The notes under the pieces: generated by a model
Told to the model about the DNA's origin: nothing
The model's database searches: none
The model's input: only the letters and a program-made list of their open reading frames with translations
Assembly (NCBI RefSeq): GCF_048569485.1
Contig: NC_134360.1
Coordinates: 204,597,692 to 204,661,691 of the forward strand
Source: Anomaloglossus baeobatrachus
Lineage: Eukaryota > Chordata > Amphibia > Anura > Aromobatidae
Reading direction: 5' to 3'
DNA: 64,000 nucleotides
Shown here: positions 11,213-21,610 of the stretch, one piece after another
Numbering within the stretch: the first letter of the stretch is position 1
Layout: the number at the start of each line of letters is the position of its first letter
Position numbers and translations under genes: made by a program

Positions 11213-11520
11213 TAGGCTATGTGCGCACGTGTGCGTATTACATGCAGTTACGCTGCGATCTGCAGCGCAGCGTAACTGCATGCGTCCTGCGTCCCCTGCA
11301 CAGTCTATGGAGATTTTGCAGGAGCCTTGCGCACGTGGCATATTAGAACGCAGTGATTCGGCTGCTGCCCGAATCGCTGCGTTCTAAGAAGTGACATGTC
11401 ACTTCTTCCATGCGGTTTGCATGCTGTCTATAGGGAGAGGCAGCATGCAGAGCGCACGTTCTCTGCCGGCACCATGCGCTTCAGAACGGGGCTTTTCAGC
11501 TGCATCAGGTTTGCATCATT
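11213..11520. mobile_element. Hairpin-rich MITE fragment
   Basis: Begins TTAGGCTATGTGCGCACG, a typical MITE end, and contains four successive inverted repeats: 11241-11282 (17-bp stem), 11345-11386 (17-18-bp stem), 11386-11407 (perfect palindrome) and 11418-11447 (8-bp stem). No coding. The right end was not found. Confidence 0.45.
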
Positions 11521-12660
11521 GTCGCATACGGCTAAGTCACCACCGGAGTCCGCTCCATCAATTTGTACTCCGATCGCCAGGTGACACCGTGTTCCTTTCG
11601 TAGATAGTGCTGATGATGGGAGAGGAGTCGATGCCAGCGGCGCCGGTGGCCACAGGTTCCGCTCTTTCACTGGGCTGCGTTACCTTGAGATATGCAGAAC
11701 CACTGGCTGACTGTAGGTGGTGGGTGTCTCACAGCTGAAGTACCATCATTCAGCTACAACGAATGGGAAGACACCACACCCTTTTTTAGGCCCATCCTGT
11801 CTGCTGACCACTGCCAGACATAGCTCTGAACCTCTGGTTCCTGTTCCGCCCAGTTCTGTTTTTTGATTTTCTGTGCTGACTACGGCTTGTTTCATGACTA
11901 CGTCTCCTGCCTGCTGTTTATGTAACTCGTTGCCCGATCCGCATTTGACCTCTGCTTGTTTTCTGATTAAGTCCTGGCCGTCCGATTCTGTTCATGTTCC
12001 TCAACTCATGGTTTGACCCTGCCTGACTACTACTCTCTCGGACTGCAGCCTTCCACAGGTATTGATCACCTTGGGCCCTGTGTAATTCCAAATCCCTGTA
12101 TAGGGGTTATAGGGTTTCAGGGTTCTGAGGGTCCTGCTTGGTGAGTGGTTTCCCTCTCGCCTATCCATTACAGCCTATCTGAGTGTGTGGATACAGGCAG
12201 GCGTTACACCGTGCCCTCTGCAGAAGGCCATGTAGGCCGGGATAGTGGTTTAAAAATTGCTTGATAACCAGGTTCAACACGTGAGCCATACAAGGCACGT
12301 GTGTCACATTGTCACGGCGAAGGGCCGCACCCAGGTTTGCATCATTGTTGCACCTGGCCTTCCCTGGCTGCTGGTTGAGTGGAGACAACCATTGATGAAA
12401 CTCGGTCTCACTCTCCAGAGCTTACCATCCACAACTCCTCAGCAGTGTGAGTCACATTTCCCAGACATTTCAAAGTAAAGAATCGACCACCTGATGCCGT
12501 TGAGCTCTGCTGCCAGCATAGTAAGGAGGTGTGCGGGATTCCTTGCGTACAGTTACAACGCCGGTGGCCTTACAATACAGGTTTTGAGCGAAGTTTGAGG
12601 ACCTAGACAAGGTTGAGGAGGCAGAAGCAGTGTAGGAACTTCTACATACAGAGGAAGGAT
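11521..12660 (-). pseudogene. hAT transposase fragments with an LTR-like insert
   Basis: At 12161-12388 the minus strand encodes a piece typical of the hAT RNase-H-like core: CNNDANL followed by HVPCMAHVLNLVIKQFL, matching the conserved 'C.AH.LNL' signature. DNA to about 12640 continues the same gene in other frames. 11640-12160 is pyrimidine-rich, LTR-like sequence with short TCCTG-type repeats and no reading frame. The fragment is separate from the BED finger at 5033 and is dead. Confidence 0.5.
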
Positions 12661-12900
12661 TGACACACGCCCCTGGACTATCAGGTCATCACAGGGTATT
12701 GTACAATCTGCCCTTCCATGCAATATCCACATCCTTCTTGGTTATGGGTCTTCAACTACATGGTGTTGCCTACATCAGCTAATTAAAATCCTAGGTACAC
12801 TCTGCACCAAACCCACCAGACACACCAGTGGACGGCCTGAGTGGAATAGGGTCGCCCACTTGAGGGGTTGGTTAGGGGAGATCAGGAGTGTCAGGAGTAA
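12661..12900 (+). repeat. LTR start of the copy-3 subfamily, outer end of the left palindrome arm
   Basis: The same 235-bp LTR beginning as at 23774-24011 (minus strand) and at 31430-31662. It ends where a MITE begins. The outermost few bases differ from the right-arm copy, and the identity to the right arm starts at 12667. Confidence 0.7.
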
Positions 12901-13134
12901 AGGTGGCTTTACACGCTACGATATCGCTAAAGCGATCACGTTGGGGTTACGGAATTTGTGACGCACATCCGGCCGCTTTAGCGATGTCGTTGTGTGTGAC
13001 ACCTATGTGCGATTTTGAATCGTCTCAATAACATTCAAAATCGCTCATCGGTGACATCACCCCCTATTCCCAATTATCGTTGCTGCTGCTTGGACGATGT
13101 AGTTCATCGTTCCTGCGGCAGCACACATCGCTAC
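12901..13134. mobile_element. Half of a CTTTACAC-family MITE (left arm)
   Basis: Starts AGGTGGCTTTACACGCTACG after TAA and follows the family consensus to 'cacacatcgct', where a hAT end begins. The other half is absent. The mirror copy is at 23540-23773. Confidence 0.75.
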
Positions 13135-13490
13135 TAGAGATGAGCGAGCCTCTAAAGGCTCGAGTTCGGTTCGTCGAACGGAGGCCGCGTTCGAGTTCGG
13201 CTCGACGAACCGTTCGACGAAACTCTCGAACCCCATTGAAAACAATGGGAGGCAAACACAATCACCTAAAAACACATAGAAAACACCTTCAAAGGTGTCC
13301 AAAAGGTGACAAACAACTCCCAAGACACCACAAACAAATGGGAAAGTGACAAGGACATATACTCATGCGAAAACAAAACAACTGGACGAGGAAAAAGAGG
13401 AGACACAGATATGAGTATATGCAAGTGAACATTGATGCCATTACTGTGCAACTTGAGCCTTGCTCATTTTAGGCTTCCAATCAGGATAAA

Positions 13491-13721
13491 TTGCCTGAGC
13501 TCGCCATGTACGCCTTGGGGATCTTGTCGTGTCCCGCAGCAAGCGTTCTCTCGGAACGTGTCCTCAGTGCTGCTGGGGGTGTGGTGACAGATAAGCGCAC
13601 GTATCTGTCCACTGACAATGTGGACAGACTAACGTTCATCAAGATGAGGAAGTCATGGATCACAGAGGACGTTTCTACACCTGTGTCATCCAGGGGAGGC
13701 GAAAGGCTGGTATATTTTTGA
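13491..13721 (+). pseudogene. hAT transposase C-terminal dimerisation region (left arm)
   Basis: 76 residues with the hATC signature: LGILSCPAASVLSERVLSAA, then VVTDKRTYLSTDNVDRLTFI. This is the conserved dimerisation block at the end of hAT transposases (family pattern LSIPATSAPSERVFSAAG...LSPENV). The catalytic core is missing, so it is a remnant in a deleted element. Its last codons run straight into the first 219-bp repeat. The mirror copy is at 22953-23183, minus strand. Confidence 0.75.
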
Positions 13722-14290
13722 GAGTGCTTCATGCAAAGCATCTTTTTAAGATTGAAACTGGGGGACAACTGATGCCAGTGAAGTGGTGTGTGTGTGGCTC
13801 AATTATTGGAAACGAGGGAGAATGTGGTTGGAGTCCCCTTGCTTTTTTCAAAAAGAACCAAGATGAACAAGTCATGGATCACAGAGGACTTTTCTACCCC
13901 TGTGTCATCCAGGGGAGGCGAAAGGCTGGTGTATTTTTGAGAATGCTTCATGCAAAGCATCTTTTTAAGATTGAAACTGGGGGACAACTGATGCCAGTGA
14001 AGTGGTGTGTGTGTGGCCCAATTTTTGGAAACGAGGGAGAATGTGGTTGGAGTCCCGTTGCTTTTTTCAAAAAGAACCAAGATGAACCAGTCATGGATCA
14101 CAGAGGACTTTTCTACCCCTGTGTCATCCAGGGGAGGCGAAAGGCTGGTGTATTTTTGAGAGTGCTTCATGCAAAGCATCTTTTTAAGATTGAAACTGGG
14201 GGACAACTGATGCCAGTGAAGTGGTGTGTGTGTGGCCCAATTATTGGAAACGAGGGTGACTGTGGTTGGAGTTCCTTGCTGTGTTTTACA
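13653..14290 (+). repeat. Three 219-bp tandem repeats (left arm)
   Basis: Units begin at ATGGATCACAGAGGA (13655, 13874, 14093). The period of 219 is divisible by three, so one frame stays open through all units (13655-14299, 214 codons). The first unit overlaps the end of the hAT transposase. The third diverges after 'aaacgagggtgac'. No protein family is recognised in the open frame. Confidence 0.9.
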
Positions 14291-15084
14291 TGCTTTTAGA
14301 AGGTATATATAACCCTTAAAATTACGTACTTTATTGATATACATTAAAATCCACAACCCTTGTGCAAAATATTTCAAAAGGGAAAAACAAAGGGAGGAGG
14401 GTAAGATGCTCACCCTTTACATTAGCCCTCCCTCCTGTCCACTACCTACCGCGGGGGTCGGCACCCTAATGCCTGCGAATAATGGCGCCCCCACTCAGCG
14501 GTGGCTGTCCCTGGAATGACCCTCAATAGACCCTCCACAAAGTGATGAAAAATAGATAGGGTTAAGAGTCATAAACTGGGTACACACATTCACAGTGGAC
14601 AGGTAGAATGGAACAGCTGCACATGAACCTCAGATTTAGACCAACATCAAATATCACTGGTGATTCTGGGGGTAATACTTCAGACCGATGGACAGATCCG
14701 ATGTACTGAATATCAAGTACCACTTGTGCTTCCAAGGGCAGAAGTACAAAACAATGGATATGTGGCCCTGTATAGCCCCAAACAACCTTGAATACCAGGA
14801 AACAATTGCATACGCCTGATATTCAAAACCACTCCTTTGGTACGCCTAATTAGTGAAAGACAGAATAAAGTGCATAGTGCAAAAACAATGTACAAACTTA
14901 TGAGCAGAATCTGGCCTCAGATACCAATCATACTAAACAGCCAGTCTGTCCATATATAGAATAAACCATACCAAGTGTGATACCATGAATCAACCAGTAT
15001 TGGTCATGCAAGTTAGTCAATGACTTATCTGTGGGGAGAGTTCATGTGCGCTTCCCAGAATAGCCCCAATCACGCCTCAACGCG

Positions 15085-15107
15085 TTTCTCCAGACATGGA
15101 TCTTCAG
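15085..15107 (-). ncRNA. Hammerhead-ribozyme-like core (left copy)
   Basis: Mirror of 21565-21587: CTGAAGA, a 4-bp stem TCCA/TGGA with loop, then GAAAC and a short stem ACGC/GCGT. See the right-copy entry. It lies on the sense strand of the Penelope-like element. Activity is unproven. Confidence 0.45.
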
Positions 15108-15477
15108 GAGGCTTGATGTCAGGCTTGCCAATTGGTTTCAGGATAGCATGATGTCAAGATAAGGGGGGGAGATCCGATGCACCTAGATCTCCTCTTAAAC
15201 CATGCCAGTAATGAGCCACCCCCACCTCCAGCCAATCAGTCCACTCCCCCCGCCCACACATAGACACACCCCTATCCACGATAATAATGCTCAGATCTTG
15301 TGATCCCATTCCATAATGTGTATAGGTACAATGCACACATTACTAGAATACCTCATGTACCCCATTCGTATGGTTCGTCCCATTAAATCATATGTATAAA
15401 TCATGAATCTCCAGGGACGCCCCTCTATTACACTCCACGGTGAAACGCAGCTTGCGTTCCACACTTAGTTCACAGGG

Positions 15478-15556
15478 CGGAACCGGAAGTGACGTCACGG
15501 AACGTCACCCGGAAGTGACGTCGCGGACCGATAACCGGAAGTGACGTCACACCGGT
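15478..15556 (-). promoter_or_regulatory. ETS-CRE triple promoter-like cluster (left copy)
   Basis: Three copies of an ETS site joined to a cAMP-response-type site (CCGGAAGTGACGTCAC and variants) within 75 bp, mirror of 21123-21191. Such composite sites drive many TATA-less vertebrate promoters. Here they sit in the element's 3' non-coding part, which in Penelope-like elements doubles as the upstream pseudo-LTR. Confidence 0.55.
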
Positions 15557-16239
15557 GCCCGAAGCCGATTGGATGAACGGAGAACAGCGTAAGGGATGCC
15601 CTGTAGTAGAGGACATCCCACAGTCACTCCCCTCCAGTGACATCACCGGTTAATTTTCCGGGAGAAAGAGGGTGGGGGGCCGGAGTATGGATATATTAAC
15701 CCCCGAAGTTAACGAGCATCCAAATCCCGTCAAATATGACTTTATGTTAATTACGAGGTCGCCCTGCATGATCCATAACATTTCCCTCATAGATGCACAC
15801 TTGAGACATAATGATAGCAGACCAAGTCTATTATTGGTAGCCATACAGTGTATATATATAGTTCTCTCATAGGTACAGACTTGGGTTATAATGATGACAG
15901 CCCAAGTCTCTCATTAGTGGCCATACATTGTATAACTAGTTAGCCACCACCCTGTTGGCTATCTAAACCGGTACTATAACGGTGAGGGGGAAAAAGGGGG
16001 GGAGCAAGTCACAAATGGGGGGAGGGAGGAGGGGGTGCGTACATGAGAAGGGAAGGAGGGAGGGAGGGCCGAGAGGCAAAAGGGTGAGGAGCCCACTCCA
16101 GCATCAATCTATGTCTTACCAAGCAATGCATGGTATATCGAAGTTACCTCCCTATAGCGGGATTCTAGCCAGCAAACCTCAGGGAACCATCGGACCAACT
16201 CTAGGGATCAGAGAAAACAGGCATAAGATATTTGCTCGT

Positions 16240-18693
16240 TTAGACCCCCAGGTTGCACCGACTCCATTCTGAAGATCCATCGCATTCTTTTCTTAATAGG
16301 ATCTTATCATAATCACCACCTCTGGGATTCTTCTTCACCACCTCCAATACCTGAAATCTCACTTCATGAATGTTACCCCTATGATGAGAATTCATGTGCC
16401 TCCCTAGGGAGGTGTCCCGCTGATTACGTACATCACCGAGGTGTTCTCCAACCCTCCTTCGCAGCTCTCTCCTCGTCTTACCCACATAGTCCATGGGGCA
16501 TGTACAGGTGGCCACATACACCACTCCCGTCGTTTTGCAGTTAGCGAAGGACCTTAAAAAGAATTCCTTCCCGTTCTTTGAACTCCTGGTGGACTTGGCA
16601 GGGCTCATTACGTTACAATAGGAACAGTCACCACACCTATAGAAACCACAGATGCCTCTATCTAGCCATGTACCGGGGGGTTTTGGTCTGGTGTAGCAGC
16701 TATGGACCAATCTGTCCCGGAGGGACCTCCCCTTTCTGTACGTAATGCTCGGCCTCTGTGAGATCATATGTTTTAGATCAGGATCCAGAGTAATGATATC
16801 CCAATGTTTGTAAAGCACTCTACGGACCCGCTCGCTCTGGCAGTCAAACGTCCCAATTAGTCTAATGATGTCCTCCTCTTCTCTCATTTTCCTACCACAG
16901 CCATGTAGGAGTGCTGTCCTATTCTGTTTTTCTGCATGGTCCCTGGCCTGATGTAATACTCCAGGAGGGTAACCTCTATCTACAAAACGTCTGGTCATAT
17001 CTTTCGCCTGAGACTGATATGCCTCCATCGTTGAGCAATTGCGTCTCAGACGAAGATATTGACCTTTGGGAATACCATTCCTAAGAGGGAGTGGGTGATG
17101 ACTATCCCACCTCAAGATATTGTTGGTTGACGTAGGTTTGCGGTATGTACTGGTGGAGAGGGCGCCGTCTGGTTCTTTTTTAATGATCACATCAAGAAAG
17201 GGGAGTGCTTTAGTGTCCACCTCACTCGTGAAATGAAGATTCAGCTCATTCACATTAAGCCTCTCCACAAACCTCACAAATAATTCATTGGACCCTGACC
17301 ACAAGACAAACACGTCGTCTATATATCTTGACCACAATAATATATGTGGTTGCCACCAGTGGTCCCCATCCATAAAGACGACGGTTTCTTCCCACCAGCC
17401 CAGGAAGAGGTTAGCATACGAGGGAGCACAGGGGCTCCCCATAGCTGTCCCCCTGAGCTGGTGGAAGTACTTACCGTCGAATTTAAAGAGGTTATGATGT
17501 AATAAGAAATCCAGCAATTCCAAAAGGAATCGATTATGATCACGATATTCCCTAGTTCTTGTGTTCAGGTAGTATTCGGTTGCTTTTAGTCCCAATGTGT
17601 GAGGTATGTTGCTATAAAGGGCCTCAACATCGATCGAGGCCAGAAGGACGTCCTCTCCAACCGTAATGCCGTCCAGCTTCCCCAATAAATCAGCTGTATC
17701 CCGTGTATACGATGGAAGTGAGGTGACAAAGGGACGCAAAACCTCGTCGATATATATGCCACTATTTTGGGTAAATGAGTTCACACCCGATACAATAGGA
17801 CGACCCTTCAACACCTCCAGCCCTTTGTGAACCTTCGGCAAGGTATAAAATGTCGGCATGACTGGGCAGGCGGGTTTCAGAAAATCATATTCATTGCTAC
17901 TCAGCAGACCATTGCTCCTTGCCTCCTCTAATATATTAAGTAAAGATGTACTATACCTATCAAGAGGATTGGAGGTGAGCACTTCATATGTGTGTCTGTC
18001 ATTCAAAACACGATGGCACATCTCAAGGTACTTTTCATGACTTAGTATCACCAAATTACCGCCCTTGTCCGAGGGTTTTATTATCAGGTTTTCATTCTTT
18101 TCTAGATCTTGCAATGCCATAAACTCGTCATCAGTAAGATTGCGATCAAGGCCATCATTTCTACGGGGGATCTTTTTAAGGTCTCTTTCCACAAGGTTCA
18201 GAAAGAGATCAATATTAGTGGTATCTCCCTGTGGGGGCATCCTCGTACTCTTAGCTTTTAATTTAGTGAAGGGACCACGTCCGTTACTATTGATACCATC
18301 CTGTTCTCGGAGGAGTCCTATGAGGGACCGAAATCCCTCTACATCATCATCAGATAGCCCCAACTTTCTGCAGCTCTCTCTGTCGTTGTTGAGAAAGAAT
18401 TTTCTCCATTTTAGTTTTCTTCCAAAGAGCTGTATATCCTTAACCCAGTGGAAGCAGTTATAATCATTCGTAGGCACGAATGAGAGACCCTTCCTCAGGA
18501 TGTTATACTGCTCCTCATTCGGAGTAAAGTTGGATAGATTAATAATTTGACTCCTGTTTAACCCTCCACTTTGTGTTTGCCTCATCGTTAGTTCACCCGG
18601 TTCCTTAGTTGGTAGACCCGGGAGATCCCCTGTTCTAAAAAAGATGGTGCCTTTGTGCCACCTGATGCTGCAGAGGTAGATGTATGTGAACAT
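16240..18693 (-). CDS. Penelope-like reverse transcriptase with GIY-YIG endonuclease (left copy)
   Basis: About 817 residues from the first Met inside the element (18693). The open frame runs upstream to 18813 only because the inverted arm is open. Domains in order: N-terminal region; IIKPSDKGGN (about 205-213), the KPxDKGG motif of Penelope-like RTs; RT motif with LLASIDVEALYSNIP (about 350-364); GTAMGSPCAPSYANL (about 415-429); catalytic YIDDVFVLW (about 457-465); a Cys-rich linker CGFYRCGDCSYC (about 670); and GIY-YIG nuclease GVVYVATCTC...DYVGKTRRELRRRVGEHL (about 723-752). It reverse-transcribes its RNA at a nick made by the GIY-YIG domain. The linker cysteines suit the Neptune-type group (inference). 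The last about 25 residues differ from the right copy, whose tail looks more typical. Confidence 0.9.
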   Translation of the reverse strand: MFTYIYLCSIRWHKGTIFFRTGDLPGLPTKEPGELTMRQTQSGGLNRSQIINLSNFTPNEEQYNILRKGLSFVPTNDYNCFHWVKDIQLFGRKLKWRKFFLNNDRESCRKLGLSDDDVEGFRSLIGLLREQDGINSNGRGPFTKLKAKSTRMPPQGDTTNIDLFLNLVERDLKKIPRRNDGLDRNLTDDEFMALQDLEKNENLIIKPSDKGGNLVILSHEKYLEMCHRVLNDRHTYEVLTSNPLDRYSTSLLNILEEARSNGLLSSNEYDFLKPACPVMPTFYTLPKVHKGLEVLKGRPIVSGVNSFTQNSGIYIDEVLRPFVTSLPSYTRDTADLLGKLDGITVGEDVLLASIDVEALYSNIPHTLGLKATEYYLNTRTREYRDHNRFLLELLDFLLHHNLFKFDGKYFHQLRGTAMGSPCAPSYANLFLGWWEETVVFMDGDHWWQPHILLWSRYIDDVFVLWSGSNELFVRFVERLNVNELNLHFTSEVDTKALPFLDVIIKKEPDGALSTSTYRKPTSTNNILRWDSHHPLPLRNGIPKGQYLRLRRNCSTMEAYQSQAKDMTRRFVDRGYPPGVLHQARDHAEKQNRTALLHGCGRKMREEEDIIRLIGTFDCQSERVRRVLYKHWDIITLDPDLKHMISQRPSITYRKGRSLRDRLVHSCYTRPKPPGTWLDRGICGFYRCGDCSYCNVMSPAKSTRSSKNGKEFFLRSFANCKTTGVVYVATCTCPMDYVGKTRRELRRRVGEHLGDVRNQRDTSLGRHMNSHHRGNIHEVRFQVLEVVKKNPRGGDYDKILLRKECDGSSEWSRCNLGV

Positions 18694-18734
18694 CCAGATT
18701 CCTGTCCATAAGATCTCGTATTTATGGGATCTTA
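17941..18734 (-). other. Single-copy spacer at the centre of the palindrome
   Basis: 794 bp carrying the 5' part of the left Penelope-like element, which the right copy lacks. Both edges are at TTAATATATTA-like sequence. A short inverted repeat TAAGATC/GATCTTA (18709-18715, 18728-18734) sits at the right junction. Confidence 0.9.
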
Positions 18735-20464
18735 ATATATTAGAGGAGGCAAGGAGCAATGGTCTGCTGAGTAGCAATGAATATGATTTTCTGAAACCCG
18801 CCTGCCCAGTCATGCCGACATTTTATACCTTGCCGAAGGTTCACAAAGGGCTGGAGGTGTTGAAGGGTCGTCCTATTGTATCGGGTGTGAACTCATTTAC
18901 CCAAAATAGTGGCATATATATCGACGAGGTTTTGCGTCCCTTTGTCACCTCACTTCCATCGTATACACGGGATACAGCTGATTTATTGGGGAAGCTGGAC
19001 GGCATTACGGTTGGAGAGGACGTCCTTCTGGCCTCGATCGATGTTGAGGCCCTTTATAGCAACATACCTCACACATTGGGACTGAAAGCAACCGAATACT
19101 ACCTGAACACAAGAACTAGGGAATATCGTGATCATAATCGATTCCTTTTGGAATTGCTGGATTTCTTATTACATCATAACCTCTTTAAATTCGACGGTAA
19201 GTACTTCCACCAGCTCAGGGGGACAGCTATGGGGAGCCCCTGTGCTCCCTCGTATGCTAACCTCTTCCTGGGCTGGTGGGAAGAAACCGTCGTCTTTATG
19301 GATGGGGACCACTGGTGGCAACCACATATATTATTGTGGTCAAGATATATAGACGACGTGTTTGTCTTGTGGTCAGGGTCCAATGAATTATTTGTGAGGT
19401 TTGTGGAGAGGCTTAATGTGAATGAGCTGAATCTTCATTTCACGAGTGAGGTGGACACTAAAGCACTCCCCTTTCTTGATGTGATCATTAAAAAAGAACC
19501 AGACGGCGCCCTCTCCACCAGTACATACCGCAAACCTACGTCAACCAACAATATCTTGAGGTGGGATAGTCATCACCCACTCCCTCTTAGGAATGGTATT
19601 CCCAAAGGTCAATATCTTCGTCTGAGACGCAATTGCTCAACGATGGAGGCATATCAGTCTCAGGCGAAAGATATGACCAGACGTTTTGTAGATAGAGGTT
19701 ACCCTCCTGGAGTATTACATCAGGCCAGGGACCATGCAGAAAAACAGAATAGGACAGCACTCCTACATGGCTGTGGTAGGAAAATGAGAGAAGAGGAGGA
19801 CATCATTAGACTAATTGGGACGTTTGACTGCCAGAGCGAGCGGGTCCGTAGAGTGCTTTACAAACATTGGGATATCCTTACTCTGGATCCTGATCTAAAA
19901 CATATGATCTCACAGAGGCCGAGCATTACGTACAGAAAGGGGAGGTCCCTCCGGGACAGATTGGTCCATAGCTGCTACACCAGACCAAAACCCCCCGGTA
20001 CATGGCTAGATAGAGGCATCTGTGGTTTCTATAGGTGTGGTGACTGTTCCTATTGTAACGTAATGAGCCCTGCCAAGTCCACCAGGAGTTCAAAGAACGG
20101 GAAGGAATTCTTTTTAAGGTCCTTCGCTAACTGCAAAACGACGGGAGTGGTGTATGTGGCCACCTGTACATGCCCCATGGACTATGTGGGTAAGACGAGG
20201 AGAGAGCTGCGAAGGAGGGTTGGAGAACACCTCGGTGATGTACGTAATCAGCGGGACACCTCCCTAGGGAGGCACATGAATTCTCATCATAGGGGTAACA
20301 TTCATGAAGTGAGATTTCAGGTATTGGAGGTGGTGAAGAAGAATCCCAGAGGTGGTGATTATGATAAGATCCTATTAAGAAAAGAATGCGAGTGGATCTT
20401 CAGAATGCAGTCGGTGCAACCTGGGGGTCTAAACGAGCAAATATCTTATGCCTGTTTTCTCTGA
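18735..20464 (+). CDS. Penelope-like reverse transcriptase with GIY-YIG endonuclease, 5'-truncated (right copy)
   Basis: About 576 residues of element sequence. An upstream Met at 18680 lies in spacer DNA and is an accident of the junction. It keeps the RT motifs with LLASIDVEAL, TAMGSPCAPS and the YIDD box, the Cys-rich linker and the GIY-YIG domain, but lacks the N-terminal 250 or so residues including KPSDKGG. It is therefore unlikely to act alone. Its C-terminus (ECEWIFRMQSVQPGGLNE) looks like the usual end of this family. It is almost identical to the left copy, with scattered single changes such as near 19878. Confidence 0.9.
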
Positions 20465-21122
20465 TCCCTAGAGTTGGTCCGATGGTTCCCTGAGGTTTGC
20501 TGGCTAGAATCCCGCTATAGGGAGGTAACTTCGATATACCATGCATTGCTTGGTAAGACATAGATTGATGCTGGAGTGGGCTCCTCACCCTTTTGCCTCT
20601 CGGCCCTCCCTCCCTCCTTCCCTTCTCATGTACGCACCCCCTCCTCCCTCCCCCCATTTGTGACTTGCTCCCCCCCTTTTTCCCCCTCACCGTTATAGTA
20701 CCGGTTTAGATAGCCAACAGGGTGGTGGCTAACTAGTTATACAATGTATGGCCACTAATGAGAGACTTGGGCTGTCATCATTATAACCCAAGTCTGTACC
20801 TATGAGAGAACTATATATATACACTGTATGGCTACCAATAATAGACTTGGTCTGCTATCATTATGTCTCAAGTGTGCATCTATGAGGGAAATGTTATGGA
20901 TCATGCAGGGCGACCTCGTAATTAACATAAAGTCATATTTGACGGGATTTGGATGCTCGTTAACTTCGGGGGTTAATATATCCATACTCCGGCCCCCCAC
21001 CCTCTTTCTCCCGGAAAATTAACCGGTGATGTCACTGGAGGGGAGTGACTGTGGGATGTCCTCTACTACAGGGCATCCCTTACGCTGTTCTCCGTTCATC
21101 CAATCGGCTTCGGGCACCGGTG

Positions 21123-21191
21123 TGACGTCACTTCCGGTTATCGGTCCGCGACGTCACTTCCGGGTGACGTTCCGTGACGTCACTTCCGGTT
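21123..21191 (+). promoter_or_regulatory. ETS-CRE triple promoter-like cluster (right copy)
   Basis: TGACGTCACTTCCGG occurs at 21123-21137, with close copies at 21149-21165 and 21174-21191. Each joins a palindromic CRE (TGACGTCA or CGACGTCA) to an ETS core (CTTCCGG). Spacing is about 26 bp, near 2.5 helix turns. There is no TATA box nearby. Confidence 0.55.
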
Positions 21192-21564
21192 CCGCCCTGT
21201 GAACTAAGTGTGGAACGCAAGCTGCGTTTCACCGTGGAGTGTAATAGAGGGGCGTCCCTGGAGATTCATGATTTATACATATGATTTAATGGGACGAACC
21301 ATACGAATGGGGTACATGAGGTATTCTAGTAATGTGTGCATTGTACCTATACACATTATGGAATGGGATCACAAGATCTGAGCATTATTATCGTGGATAG
21401 GGGTGTGTCTATGTGTGGGCGGGGGGAGTGGACTGATTGGCTGGAGGTGGGGGTGGCTCATTACTGGCATGGTTTAAGAGGAGATCTAGGTGCATCGGAT
21501 CTCCCCCCCTTATCTTGACATCATGCTATCCTGAAACCAATTGGCAAGCCTGACATCAAGCCTC

Positions 21565-21610
21565 CTGAAGATCCATGTCTGGAGAAACGCGTTGAGGCGT
21601 GATTGGGGCT
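21565..21610 (+). ncRNA. Hammerhead-ribozyme-like motif (right copy)
   Basis: CTGAAGA (21565-21571) matches the CUGANGA box. TCCA/TGGA forms a 4-bp stem II with a 4-base loop. GAAA (21584-21587) follows, then ACGC and GCGT could close a short stem III. AGCCTC upstream can pair with GGGGCT downstream as stem I. Hammerheads are known in Penelope-like elements. The base after the stem III closing U is G here, which is unfavourable for cleavage, so this may be a decayed copy. Confidence 0.45.

Larger units (their letters stand above)
13135..14296 (+). mobile_element. Internally deleted hAT element (left arm)
   Basis: Begins CTAGAGATGAGCGAG, the terminal repeat shared with the hATs at 42327 and 51342, inserted in the MITE. 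It is followed by an AT-poor subterminal palindrome of GTTCGAC/GTCGAAC blocks (13155-13235), a transposase C-terminal piece (13491-13721) and three 219-bp tandem repeats. The right terminus is replaced by the Penelope-like element. The mirror copy is at 22376-23539. Confidence 0.65.
12667..17940 (+). repeat. Left arm of a large palindrome
   Basis: An inverted copy of 18735-24007 over about 5.27 kb. I found only about eight single-base or short indel differences (for example a 2-bp CA difference near 13790, mirrored near 22880), so identity is about 99.8%. From outside inward it contains LTR start, half MITE, half hAT with three tandem repeats, and the 3' two-thirds of a Penelope-like element. 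The coordinates of mirror positions sum to 36672-36674. Confidence 0.95.
14297..18720 (-). mobile_element. Penelope-like retroelement, left copy (near full length)
   Basis: Runs on the minus strand from a 5' end in the palindrome spacer (about 18700) to a 3' end near 14297, where AATAAAGTACG (mirror of 22338) gives a poly(A) signal. It encodes reverse transcriptase plus GIY-YIG endonuclease (16240-18693). About 1.9 kb of 3' non-coding DNA holds an ETS-CRE promoter-like cluster and a hammerhead-like motif, as expected of the pseudo-LTR of these elements. Inserted into the hAT. Confidence 0.85.

Noticed and set aside
15154-15872. Small frames of about 60 residues repeated in both palindrome arms
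   Set aside because: They lie in the non-coding part of the Penelope-like element and repeat only because the arms are copies.
18694-18813. First 40 residues of the left Penelope-like open frame
   Set aside because: They are the antisense of the right arm across the palindrome joint and not part of the element's protein.
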